From Polaribacter filamentus (GTDB lineage Bacteria; Bacteroidota; Bacteroidia; Flavobacteriales; Flavobacteriaceae): DNA of 64,000 nucleotides. Position 1 is the first letter of the stretch; every line of letters starts with the position of its first letter. The notes beneath the pieces are model-generated. The model saw nothing but the letters and a program-made list of their open reading frames with translations. It made no database searches and was not told the DNA's origin. The stretch covers positions 1,791,001 to 1,855,000 of the forward strand of contig NZ_MQUA01000013.1 of assembly GCF_002943715.1 (NCBI RefSeq), written 5' to 3'. The position numbers were made by a program, and so were the translations under genes. Positions 10,384-19,051 of the stretch are shown piece after piece.

Positions 10384-10969
10384 TTTTAAAAAAAAATATT
10401 ACTTATTAATACTACGATATTCAGTATTATAGATAATTTTATTCATTATAAATTGGGTTTAACTTAAATAAAATAATTTTATAATAAATAACTACACCCC
10501 AAAAAAATCATTCACATTTTTATATTCACCATCAGGAAAAAGGTAATATATACGTAAAGATTTACATCTTCTTTTTATAGCTTTTAAATTAGCCCGATCG
10601 CTCGGATATGTTCTTTAGAAAACGTTAGCGCGGATGCAATCAGGGCAAGCATAGTGAATCGACACAGGAAAGTTGCAACCGGAATCACTAAAAAAGGGAT
10701 TATAAAATAGATTGCAATTTCATCATTGGAATGGACACGGATTCCAAATCCGCGACAGCGTGATAGCGGTCAAGCTTGAAGTTCGAACTCGACACGAACA
10801 AGTGACTTACGGGTTATGATCTCAATTAAATAATTGATTTACAATTTTTTAGCCTTTTTATTACTTAACTCGTTTTATAAAACGTGTTCAGTTTAGAGCG
10901 GACTATTGTTATATTTTCTTATTGCAATTTGGTGATTTTTATTAACCGATTACTGATTCGTCTTAATTA
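10384..10969. other. 586-bp gap: gene remnant plus GC-rich hairpin block
   Basis: On the minus strand, 10587-10492 encodes a C-terminal fragment, LKAIKRRCKSLRIYYLF then PDGEYKNVNDFFGV and a stop, without a start; it is a remnant of an unidentified gene. At about 10590-10810 the base composition becomes much richer in G+C than its surroundings. It contains perfect small palindromes such as CGGATT-CCA-AATCCG and GTTCG...CGAAC. It is noncoding as far as I can see and may be a REP-like or transposon-related repeat; I cannot identify it. Confidence 0.4.
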
Positions 10970-11878
10970 TTATTTATAATTATTCAAACTTTTCTCTAGC
11001 AAACCAATAACCTCATCCCTTAAATATTGAGGACTCAATACTTCTACTTCAGCTCCTATTTTTAAAATTTGAGTTTTAAATTCGTAATTTGGATAGAGAT
11101 AAAAATCTACTTGGTGTTTATGCTCTTTATTTTTATTGTGGATAATTTGAGATTGGTGCAGCGGCAAACTTCTCATATATTTTACATGTAATTCATCTAC
11201 CAATAAACTTACCTTTTCAGGTTGTCCTTTACCATAGGTCAAGCCAACAGTATGTTCAAATTTAGATAATTTTTTAAAATAATCTTTTCTCTTTTTATTT
11301 GAAAATTCTTTAATTTCAATATTAGAAATCCTGTCCAAGCCAAAAGTTCTAATAGTATCATTATTATCAATTACACATATTACATACCATCTATTTAAGT
11401 ATTCTTTTAGTATTAAAGGTGTTACCGTGTATGGTTTTGTTGAATTTTTCCAATAGTTTTCATGCTGAAAAGTAATTTCTCTATTATCCTTAATAGCTAA
11501 TAAAAGATCTTTTAAATTGTCTATTCCTTTAAAATTTTTAGAATCATCAAAACTCACATATTCTAACATCTTATTACTGTCTTTTAAACTCTTGGTAAAT
11601 ATATCTGCTACTTGAACTATTTCTAAAAATTTAAAAAATGAATCTACTTTTACACTTTTTTCTTCATTTATAAAATACCCTCTTTCTTTTGAATCATACT
11701 CAATTTCAATTCCAAAATCTGCTCTAATCTTTTCTAGATAACGTTCTATTGTCCTTGAAGCAACTGCAAGGTCTTTTTCTATTAGATACTTTAAAATAGC
11801 CTCTTTTGTAGGATATTTATTATCATATACATACTGTATTAACAATTGAATTCTTAAAGAAATTATATAACTAGACAT
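10970..11878 (-). CDS. WYL-domain transcriptional regulator
   Basis: About 302 residues from the ATG of MSSYIISLRIQLL; an upstream GTG at 11923 could add 15 residues. The N-terminal winged HTH (KEAILKYLIEKDL, SRTIERYLEKIRADFG) is followed by a WYL domain (LKEYLNRWYVICVID, TFGLDRISNIEI) and a C-terminal WCX-like extension. WYL regulators commonly repress defence genes and respond to nucleic-acid ligands. It is divergent from the 11970 gene. A promoter element with fixed spacing lies in the intergenic region and recurs before two further genes, suggesting a local regulon. Confidence 0.85.
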   Translation of the reverse strand: MSSYIISLRIQLLIQYVYDNKYPTKEAILKYLIEKDLAVASRTIERYLEKIRADFGIEIEYDSKERGYFINEEKSVKVDSFFKFLEIVQVADIFTKSLKDSNKMLEYVSFDDSKNFKGIDNLKDLLLAIKDNREITFQHENYWKNSTKPYTVTPLILKEYLNRWYVICVIDNNDTIRTFGLDRISNIEIKEFSNKKRKDYFKKLSKFEHTVGLTYGKGQPEKVSLLVDELHVKYMRSLPLHQSQIIHNKNKEHKHQVDFYLYPNYEFKTQILKIGAEVEVLSPQYLRDEVIGLLEKSLNNYK

Positions 11879-11916
11879 CGGTTTTTCTATTATTTTTTTA
11901 AAGATAATAAAAATGT

Positions 11917-11951
11917 GCGACACATAATGGCGAACCTGTTCGGTATTTTTG
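11917..11951 (+). promoter_or_regulatory. Shared promoter element, copy 1
   Basis: GACAC-N4-TGGCG-AACCTG, then exactly 5 nt, then a -7 box TATTTTTG (11944-11951). The same arrangement occurs at 12542-12574 and 14121-14153. This copy lies between the divergent WYL gene and the 11970 gene and also contains the palindrome CGAAC-CT-GTTCG. It is a candidate WYL operator. Confidence 0.6.
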
Positions 11952-11969
11952 TATTTAAAATTATTACAA

Positions 11970-12529
11970 ATGATAACTGTAAAATTATTCGGAGAAGGTT
12001 GTTATATACATTTATTAGACTCAAGTGATAAGACTGTAAATACTTACCAAAAAATTGCAAGTAGCATGAATATCCCTTTAAATGAGGCTCTTTTAGACAT
12101 TGGTTTTTTCTTGAAAATGAATTCAGACATTCAGGGTATTCACCAACTAATTATAGATTCTTTTGGAGGTTTACTTCCAGTTTATCCAGCTTATATAGAA
12201 ATTTCGTTTAATCAAAAAAAGTAGCTAAAATAAATCTTCAAGAATTAATTAATATAAGTACGTTATTTCCTCTGTATAATGTTGCTTTTATAAACTTTAA
12301 TAATCATCAATTTGATAAAGGAATTTATTTAAAAGAAACTGTTATTGGCTGCATCGGTGTTTATAGGTTACCTGTAAATATTTTTAATATAGATTTCTTT
12401 TCTTTCACTATTCTGCATTCATCATTTACAGAACTTGCATTATTAATAAATTTCACTTACAACGATACGTCTTTCAAAAAAGTAAAAGAAGATTGCTTAA
12501 CTAAAAAGCAAGAAATTATAATACTATAA
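11970..12529 (+). CDS. Unknown protein of the WYL cluster (apparent frameshift)
   Basis: About 187 residues, not recognised. The first part runs from MITVKLFGEGCYIHLLD to a stop at 12224. Reading continues one base back with VAKINLQELINISTLF to KKQEIIIL and a stop at 12527-12529. One added A in the A7 run at 12214-12220 restores one frame. The run also forms the heptamer A-AAA-AAG, a known -1 slip site, but the window-wide pattern of homopolymer losses makes an assembly error the simpler reading. The start at 11970 is preferred because the frame upstream is the promoter. No membrane segment or known motif is visible. Confidence 0.55.
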
Positions 12530-12541
12530 AAATTTAAGACC

Positions 12542-12574
12542 GTCACAATATGGCGAATCTGTTTTAGTTCTTTG
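12542..12574 (+). promoter_or_regulatory. Shared promoter element, copy 2
   Basis: GTCAC-N4-TGGCG-AATCTG, 5 nt, then GTTCTTTG (12567-12574), a weaker -7 box than in the other two copies. It precedes the PcfJ-like gene at 12693. Spacing is identical to copies 1 and 3. Confidence 0.5.
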
Positions 12575-12692
12575 TATTATCTTAAATATATAAGAAATAA
12601 ACTAAGGGAGGTGGTTCAGTAATTTGCAACCAAAAACCAGAATTTATATAGAGTAGCTATTTTCTTTTTAACTTTTTAATGTATTGTAATTA

Positions 12693-14083
12693 ATGACTCA
12701 TAATAACATAAAAGATCCTGTTTTAGATATAATATACGAGCACAAATGTGATCCTAATTTAGTTATAAAGTGGTTAGAATTAAAGGAATTGTTTAATGAA
12801 AATTTTAAAAAAAGAATATACGACTGGATATTATTTTTTAAAAATATTGATTCTTCAAAAATAAAATATTTTGATTCTCAAACTCTTAGCTTTTTTAATG
12901 ATTCTGTAAATGTAATTTTAAAACTGGCTTTGGAAGAAGAGTGGCTTTCACAGACTTATCACGAATTTAATATTAGTAAAAATTTTACCATTTAGTTTTT
13001 AATTCAGGAAATTTAACCCATTTTCAAGATGAGAATGATGCCATTTATTTCTTAAAAACTAGTATTGTTTATAGTTACTATTATGATATAATTTCTGTCT
13101 CGATTATTAAAACTACAGAATTATTATACTTTAGTTCTAGTGTAGAAAATCAATCCCTATTTTTTAAAACACTTTTTAGCCGTTACCCAAATGCATGTGA
13201 TATACTATTATATCAAAATTTACTATTTATGAGCATGAATGATATGCATCTATTTTTGAAAATCATTAATGGAAAAAGTATTCGTAAAATAGATACATTC
13301 CCTTTACTCTATTCTAAAAAGCAAGCACATCTTTTCCTTCATGGTTTGCCTAATTTTTTAAAAATTAAAGGAGACTTTTTTAAAGAAGGATGGTATTTGA
13401 CAAAATTGCTAACTTATAATAATAATGAACAATTTTTTCTAGATTTTTATTATGGTTTAAAATTAGAATATAAAATTAGTACGCTGTTTATTCATGATTT
13501 TTCTTATTGGCTAGAGGTTTACCTCTTTTTTACTCAAAACGAACAAGAATTAGAGAAATACAACCTAAATGCAATCGGTAATATATCTATACGAGATATT
13601 TTAGATTACCTGATGTATAAGAAGTATACAGAGCAAAACGTTGTATTTATGAAAAACCGTTCGCTTTCAAAACTTTGTAGTACTGTGCAAGAATGGGATT
13701 TTTATTCTTACAAGAAAAGTTCATACCCAGTAGAAAATACTTCTTGGATGGATATTAAAACAGAAGAATGGACTTATGAAATTGCAAACAAAAAATATAG
13801 TGTAAATGAGATTTGTGATGCAAATACACTTTACCAAGAAGCCGCCACTTTGAAACACTGTGTTTACCTTTATTTAGATGATTGTATTTCTAAACGAATT
13901 AGAATTTTTAGCTTGAAAAAATTAACTAAAAAAAAATATGAGGGATGTATTACTATAGAATTAAGAGGAAAAAATATTATTCAAGCAAGAGGCAAATATA
14001 ATAGGTTTATTAACAAAGAGGAATTATTTATACTAAATGAATGGGCTAAAAATTTGGGTTATAAAATGCTAGTATTGCCTTAA
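12693..14083 (+). CDS. PcfJ-like protein (apparent frameshift)
   Basis: About 463 residues. The frame from MTHNNIKDPVLDII stops at 12995. Reading one base back continues uninterrupted (YHLVFNSGNLTHF...) into the long frame ending LGYKMLVLP. The C-terminal ~110 residues carry the PcfJ-like signature: ANTLYQEAATLKHCV, then IRIFSLKK and CITIELRGKNIIQARGKYNR. PcfJ-like proteins occur on plasmids and integrative elements and have no settled activity. The shift site is AAAAATTTT (12978-12986), containing the slippery heptamer A-AAT-TTT. One added base restores the gene, so assembly error is likely. Confidence 0.7.
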
Positions 14084-14120
14084 GTTGTATTAAAAAAGAA
14101 CCTATAATTATCAAAGAGCC

Positions 14121-14153
14121 GACACGATTTGACGTACCTGAACTTTACTTTTG
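14121..14153 (+). promoter_or_regulatory. Shared promoter element, copy 3
   Basis: GACAC-N4-TGACG-TACCTG, 5 nt, then TACTTTTG (14146-14153), a full TAnnTTTG match. It lies 26 nt before the ATG of the small Cys/His protein at 14180. All three copies have the same distance between the conserved blocks and the -7 box. Confidence 0.6.
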
Positions 14154-14179
14154 TAGTATAATCAATTAAAAATAAAGAT

Positions 14180-14365
14180 ATGAGTAAGTTAAAATGTAAA
14201 CATTGTGGAAAAGACTTTTATGCAGGGAGACATTGTCTTCATAGTCCTACTAAAAAGCACAAAGCATTAACCGATGGTGATAATTGTGTGCACTGTGGTA
14301 ATAAATTCCAAGCAGGAAGACATTGTACACATAGTCCAACTAAAAAACATTCATTGGATTGTTAA
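14180..14365 (+). CDS. Small tandem zinc-knuckle-like protein
   Basis: 61 residues built from two near-identical units: CKHCGKDFYAGRHCLHSPT and CVHCGNKFQAGRHCTHSPT, each followed by KKH. Each unit offers CxxC plus CxHS and a trailing KKH, a plausible zinc site. I do not recognise the family. It has its own copy of the shared promoter element and lies 48 nt before the DUF2779 gene, so it may be cotranscribed with it. It could be a nucleic-acid-binding accessory to that nuclease. Confidence 0.6.
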   Translation: MSKLKCKHCGKDFYAGRHCLHSPTKKHKALTDGDNCVHCGNKFQAGRHCTHSPTKKHSLDC

Positions 14366-14710
14366 AATTGGTTAACTTTAGTTGCTTAATTAAAACTGTG
14401 AAAAAGAAAAAGTATGTTATCAAAATCGAGATATTTAAAAGGACTAAAATGCACAAAAGCATTATGGCTAAATAAGTTTAAAAGAAGTGAAGCCTTTTAT
14501 TCTGAAAACACTAAAGCTATTTTTAGTCAAGGAAATACTGCTGGAGATTTAGCACAGCAGTATTTTCCAAATGGTGAATTGGCTTTGGTTTCTGATTATC
14601 CAGACTCAAAAGCTATTGCAAGAACTAAAGAATTAATTGCAAATGGAGTAACTACCATTTACGAAGCTACTTTTGCTACCGAAAACACCTTGATAGCTTT
14701 AGATATATTA

Positions 14711-15985
14711 AGACCGTTGCAAGGAAGTACCTAATAAAAAGCACAAAAATAACACGTTATTATTTATGTTAAATATATGATTGTAAGTATATTAATCTGT
14801 AAATTTAGTGTATGAAAATACAAAAACAACCAACTTTAGCCGATAGCATTTGCGATTTACGAGCAAGAAAAATTAAAAAGACATTTTTCACCCAAATAAA
14901 CACCCTTATCGATTGGGATACGATCTCTATCCTAATAAATAATGATTATTTAAAAGGAAAAAGTGCCACTGGCAAGCCTTCTTATGATGGGACATTACTT
15001 TTTAAAATGTGTCTTTTACAAAGTTGGTATGGTTTAAGCGATTATGAAGTTGAAGACCGAATAAATGACAGTCTTTCCTTTAGTTATTTTTGTGGGATGA
15101 CCATTGAACAGGTTGCTCCAGATCATAGTACTTTAAGTAGGTTTAGAACCGCATTAACCAAAACACAAACCTTCGAAAAATTATTTACCTCCATAAACAA
15201 ACAGCTAGATGCACATAATATCATTGTAAAAACAGGTTTAATAATAGACGCTAGTGTAATAGATACGCCACTTAGACCAAAAGGAAAAACAAATTTTAAG
15301 GTAACCGAAGACCGCTGTGCAGACCAAGTAGAAGTACACAAAGAATATCCAGATAGTGTCGATAAAGAGGGTACTTGGTTAAAGAAAAGAGGAAAGTACC
15401 ATTTTGGGTTTAAAAAGCATCATGTAACGGATAACGAAGGACTCGTTCTAGGAGTACTAACCACAACTGCGAGCAAAAATGAGATTGCAAATTTGGAGGA
15501 AGTTCTAGAAACTGTAAATGTGGTATTACCAAAAGACATCCCTCTAAAGGCAGATAAAGGGTACCAATCAAAGAAAAATGTTGCGATTTTAAAGAAGCGT
15601 AATTTAAAGAATCATATCCTTAAAAAGGCGGTAAAAAATAAACCGTTAACAAAATGGGAAACTAGATTCAATAAATTAATAGGAAAAACAAGGTTTAAAG
15701 TAGAACGTACTTTTGGAGGAATAAAATTATGGTTTAAAGGTGGAATTGCAAGATACAGAGGGATGAAAAAAATGCATACACAAAATTTGATGGAGGCAAT
15801 GTGCTATAATTTATATCGAAGTCCAGGGATATTTGCGTCTAATTGTAAAAATTAAGGAAAAATGAAGCCTAAAAAAGGCATTTACTCACTTAAAATAGAA
15901 AAAAAATAGCATAATCGATGTTGTAGCTAAAAAAAAGGGAACTCTAAAAAGTAAAAATAATTAAGTTCGCTTTTTGCAACGGTCT
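14711..15985 (+). mobile_element. IS5-family insertion sequence
   Basis: 1275 bp. The ends are AGACCGTTGCAA (left) and its inverse TTGCAACGGTCT (right). The flanks are the identical 7-bp repeat TATATTA at 14704-14710 and 15986-15992. Deleting the element and one repeat restores the DUF2779 reading frame, so the boundaries are secure. Both ends look intact and the transposase is complete. Confidence 0.9.
14812..15855 (+). CDS. IS5-family DDE transposase
   Basis: 347 residues, full length. The N-terminal DUF772-like region reads YDGTLLFKMCLLQSWYGLSD and DHSTLSRFRTAL. The catalytic triad is in GLIIDASVIDTPL (first Asp), PLKADKGYQSKKN (second Asp) and KVERTFGGIKLWFKGG (Glu). It lies wholly within the inverted repeats. 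The transposase is intact, so the element may still be active. Confidence 0.92.
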   Translation: MKIQKQPTLADSICDLRARKIKKTFFTQINTLIDWDTISILINNDYLKGKSATGKPSYDGTLLFKMCLLQSWYGLSDYEVEDRINDSLSFSYFCGMTIEQVAPDHSTLSRFRTALTKTQTFEKLFTSINKQLDAHNIIVKTGLIIDASVIDTPLRPKGKTNFKVTEDRCADQVEVHKEYPDSVDKEGTWLKKRGKYHFGFKKHHVTDNEGLVLGVLTTTASKNEIANLEEVLETVNVVLPKDIPLKADKGYQSKKNVAILKKRNLKNHILKKAVKNKPLTKWETRFNKLIGKTRFKVERTFGGIKLWFKGGIARYRGMKKMHTQNLMEAMCYNLYRSPGIFASNCKN

Positions 15986-17185
15986 TATATTACATAAAAT
16001 TAAAGGCAAATGGCATGCTTTTGAAGTAAAAAGTACCAGTTCTGTAAAAGAAGAACACGTTAGAGATGCTGCTATTCAGTATTATGTGATGACAAATGCA
16101 GGCATTGAAATTGAAGATATTTCTATCATGCATTTTAATAGAAACTATGTTAGACAAGGAAATCTTAATCCTAAAGAGCTATTTACCTATGAAAGTGTTT
16201 TTACTAGAATGGAGAAATATCTACCTGAAATCCCTAAAAACATTGAAGCCTTTTTAGAAGTTTATCAGCAAGAAGAACCTACAGTTACTATTGGCTCGCA
16301 TTGTGACAATCCATATCCTTGTGAGTTTGCGAATTACTGCCATCAGCTTAAAGAAAACAAAGAGTTGTTAGAAAATAAAATAGAACAAAAAGTCTTAACG
16401 ACTAAGGTTAATTATAGAAATACAATTGCTATTCAAGATTTTTTAAATTCAAATCCGTATCCAATTTATTCTTTGGATTTTGAATCGATTATGTACGGAA
16501 TTCCTGAACACGATGACTCAAGACCTTATCAACAAATTCCTTTTCAATATAGTTTACATATTCAAAAAAATGCAGATTCTAAACCAGAACATTTTGAGTT
16601 TTTAGGAAATGGAAGCGTAGATCCAAGAGAGGAACTTATAAAAAGTATGATTACAGCTTGCGGATCTCATGGAACAATTTTAATGTATTCTCACTTTGAA
16701 AAAACGATTATAAATGGTTTAATAAGAGATTTTCCTAAATATACAATTCCATTAGAACATTTAGTTGATAGGTTGGTCGATTTATTACCCGTTTTTAAAA
16801 AGCACTTAAAAACTGAAGCTACTCAAAAAAATGCTTCTTTAAAAAATGTTTTGCCTACTTTTTTACCTCAATTTTCATATGATGATTTAGATATTCAACA
16901 TGGCATGGCAACAATGGATGTATATAGAAACCTTTCTAATTTATCGAAATCAGAACTTTTAGTAGCTCGTAAGAATATGTTGGAGTATTGCAAGTTGGAT
17001 ACCTTGGCCGTTTTGGAATTGTATAAATTGTTGAGTAAAGGCTAAAGTTAGCCAACTTCTTGATACAAGCTCTTAAAGGTACCCAAATAATTACCCTAGT
17101 TCGATTAAAAAATTATCAAATAGTTAAAAATAAAATTAAGACACAAATTAAGTACTTATATTAGTAAATAATAAAAATATTAAAT

Positions 17186-18132
17186 ATGAAAAACAAATAT
17201 ATTCATTTGCAAAAATTGATGATAATAATGCCAGAGAGTTAATCTACCGCTCTATAAAAGAAGGGAAATCTCGTTTTGGAATGTGGGATCAAGAAGAATC
17301 GTTAAAAGATAAATGGTATGGAAAAAATGCATTTTTATTAAACATAAATACTAGTGATTGGATTGTACATATAAATATGCCTTCTTATGGAAAATGTGTT
17401 GCTATCGAAACAACTGGAACCTACAATTTTGATGATGGTATTGTATGCTCTTGGGGTGTTGATTTTAATAATTATATTCCAGTAAACCCAAATTCAATTA
17501 TCGAATTTGATAGAAATGACATTAACATTCTACCTTCTGTGAATCTTGCCCCAAGAAGAAGAGCACAAAGAATATTACAAGTAGAAGATTTTTTTAAATC
17601 CTTAGATAATTTAAAAAATGAAAAATATACAGATGTCAGTATACAAGATCGTGCTGTAACTCATTTAAGAGAGGATATAAATGATGTACTACCAACTATT
17701 ACAGCTTCTATCCATAAAATGAATAAAAGTAAAGAGTTTGAACGCTTTTTGCATAGAATTTTTGATAAAATGCCCAACACAATATCTATACAAAATGGTT
17801 TTGGTTGGAAAACAGATAATGGTGCGGATCTAATTGTTGAATTTGAAAACCCTATTATTGGCATAAATATTACTACAAAATTAATAGTACAAGCAAAATC
17901 TTATGAAGGTGCTCATTTCGATAAAAATGCCATAGACCAAATTGTAACTGGCATGGAGGAATATGGTGCGGATGCAGGTCTTTTAATTACCACTGCAACA
18001 GAAACTGAAGCATTGGAAGATTATGTAAGAGAGATGTCTGAAAAAACACAAAAAACTATTGATGTAATTGCAGGGATAGATGTTGCTAAATTTGTTCTAC
18101 GTTATGCTCCTGAATTATTACTGGGTAACTAG
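17186..18132 (+). CDS. Mrr-like restriction endonuclease (apparent 5' frameshift)
   Basis: The C-terminal ~150 residues form a type IV restriction-endonuclease-like domain: FERFLHRIFDKM, GFGWKTDNGADLIVEF and LIVQAKSYEG, giving the Asp and QxK catalytic core of Mrr-cat proteins. An open frame begins at 17281 without upstream regulatory space. Upstream sequence encodes IYSFAKIDDNNARELIYRSI in the same frame, and an ATG at 17186 connects to it if one A is added to the A5 run at 17189-17193. I therefore place the true start at 17186. It probably cleaves modified foreign DNA. Confidence 0.75.
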
Positions 18133-18152
18133 AAATAAATAGTATAGTTTTT

Positions 18153-18177
18153 TCATAATTACGTGCAAACCCAGTTT
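18153..18177. repeat. 25-bp direct repeat, left copy
   Basis: A 25-bp sequence beginning TCATAATTACGTGC and ending CAAACCCAGTTT, identical to 32557-32581, where it is part of the DUF2130 gene. Here it is an isolated fragment at the edge of the RM locus. The two copies are in the same orientation and bracket about 14.4 kb containing the hsd and mcr genes. Confidence 0.8.
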
Positions 18178-18367
18178 AAAAATCTCTAAAAAATATTCTA
18201 ACAAAATTTCTAATAAATAACCATAAAAGTGCAATTGAGGTTGCAAAACCAACACCAATGATTAAGTCGTATTTAAGATGATTATCTTTAGTTAAATCAA
18301 TAGTAAAAAGAAGGATAAAAAAAGACAGAATTATTATTGTTACAGGAAAGTTATTTCTAATACACAA
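18176..18367 (-). CDS. Possible small two-helix membrane protein
   Basis: A 63-residue hydrophobic frame with two putative membrane helices (about residues 7-24 and 37-52). It has only a TTG start and lies in the same frame as the preceding metallopeptidase gene, just after its TGA. It may be an independent small membrane protein or a read-through remnant. No family recognised. Confidence 0.3.
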   Translation of the reverse strand: MCIRNNFPVTIIILSFFILLFTIDLTKDNHLKYDLIIGVGFATSIALLWLFIRNFVRIFFRDF

Positions 18368-18370
18368 CCA

Positions 18371-19051
18371 TCACAAACTCATTCCCACCCCATTTATTTT
18401 TAACCAATTAACCTGCTCATCATATTTTGGTAAAATTTTATCAACTTCGTTCCAAAAGGCTTTAGTGTGATTGTTATGAATTAAATGGGACAATTCATGG
18501 ACTACAATATAGTGTAACACATCAATTGGAGCCATGGCGCATTTCCAATGAAAATTCACGTTTCCATTTGGTGTACAAGATGCCCAACGGTTTTGCAATT
18601 CCATTACTTTTACTTGGTTAGGTTCTACTCCTAATTGATTTTTATAGCGTTCAATTATTGGGTAGATTTTACTATTTAATTTGTCTTTATAGAACTTTAT
18701 AAATAACTCCTTCGCTTTGTGTTTATCTTCTTTACTTAAGAAAAATGTATTTCTTTTAAATTGAACTCCGTCTAATTTCTCATCAACTAATTTCAACCGA
18801 TAGTTTCTTCCTAAATACAAAAACGATTGGCCATTTACATATTCACGTTCCACTGCATTTTCATTCAACTGAGTCCATTCTGCCAAATTTTTGAAGATTT
18901 GGTACTCCTTCGCTTTTAATATATCTCTTATTTCCTCATCGCTTAGCTTTTCAGGAACACGAGCAGAAACAGACCCATCTCTTTCTATAAAGATGCTTAC
19001 TGTTTTACGGTTGCTTTTTTGAATTACTATGTCTATCTCAGATACTATCAT
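18371..19051 (-). CDS. YgjP-like (SprT/M48-type) metallopeptidase
   Basis: 226 residues with the YgjP/DUF45 layout. RWASCTPNGNVNFHWKCAMA precedes the zinc-binding HELSHLIHNNHTKAFW near residue 185, with HExxH in the form HELSH and a third His in NNH. Proteins of this family are often encoded next to type I restriction genes, as here: its start abuts the hsdR stop. Its role in RM loci is not established; proteolytic control of HsdR is a possibility. Confidence 0.85.
   Translation of the reverse strand: MIVSEIDIVIQKSNRKTVSIFIERDGSVSARVPEKLSDEEIRDILKAKEYQIFKNLAEWTQLNENAVEREYVNGQSFLYLGRNYRLKLVDEKLDGVQFKRNTFFLSKEDKHKAKELFIKFYKDKLNSKIYPIIERYKNQLGVEPNQVKVMELQNRWASCTPNGNVNFHWKCAMAPIDVLHYIVVHELSHLIHNNHTKAFWNEVDKILPKYDEQVNWLKINGVGMSL

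Larger units (their letters stand above)
14414..17045 (+). pseudogene. DUF2779-type Cas4/RecB-like nuclease interrupted by IS5
   Basis: The 5' part (MLSKSRYLKGLKCTKALWL) runs to 14710; an IS element and a 7-bp duplication follow; the reading frame resumes at about 15993 with HKIKGKWHAFEVKSTSSVKE. Removing the IS and one target copy joins ALDIL to HKIKG in frame. The rebuilt protein (~450 residues) has a PD-(D/E)XK nuclease core (EVKSTSSVK), cysteines resembling a Cas4-type Fe-S site (CDNPYPCEFANYC) and a C-terminal RNase H-like exonuclease domain with LDFESIMYG and the distal EYCKLDTLAV. This matches DUF2779 proteins. It is inactivated unless the IS excises. Confidence 0.8.
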
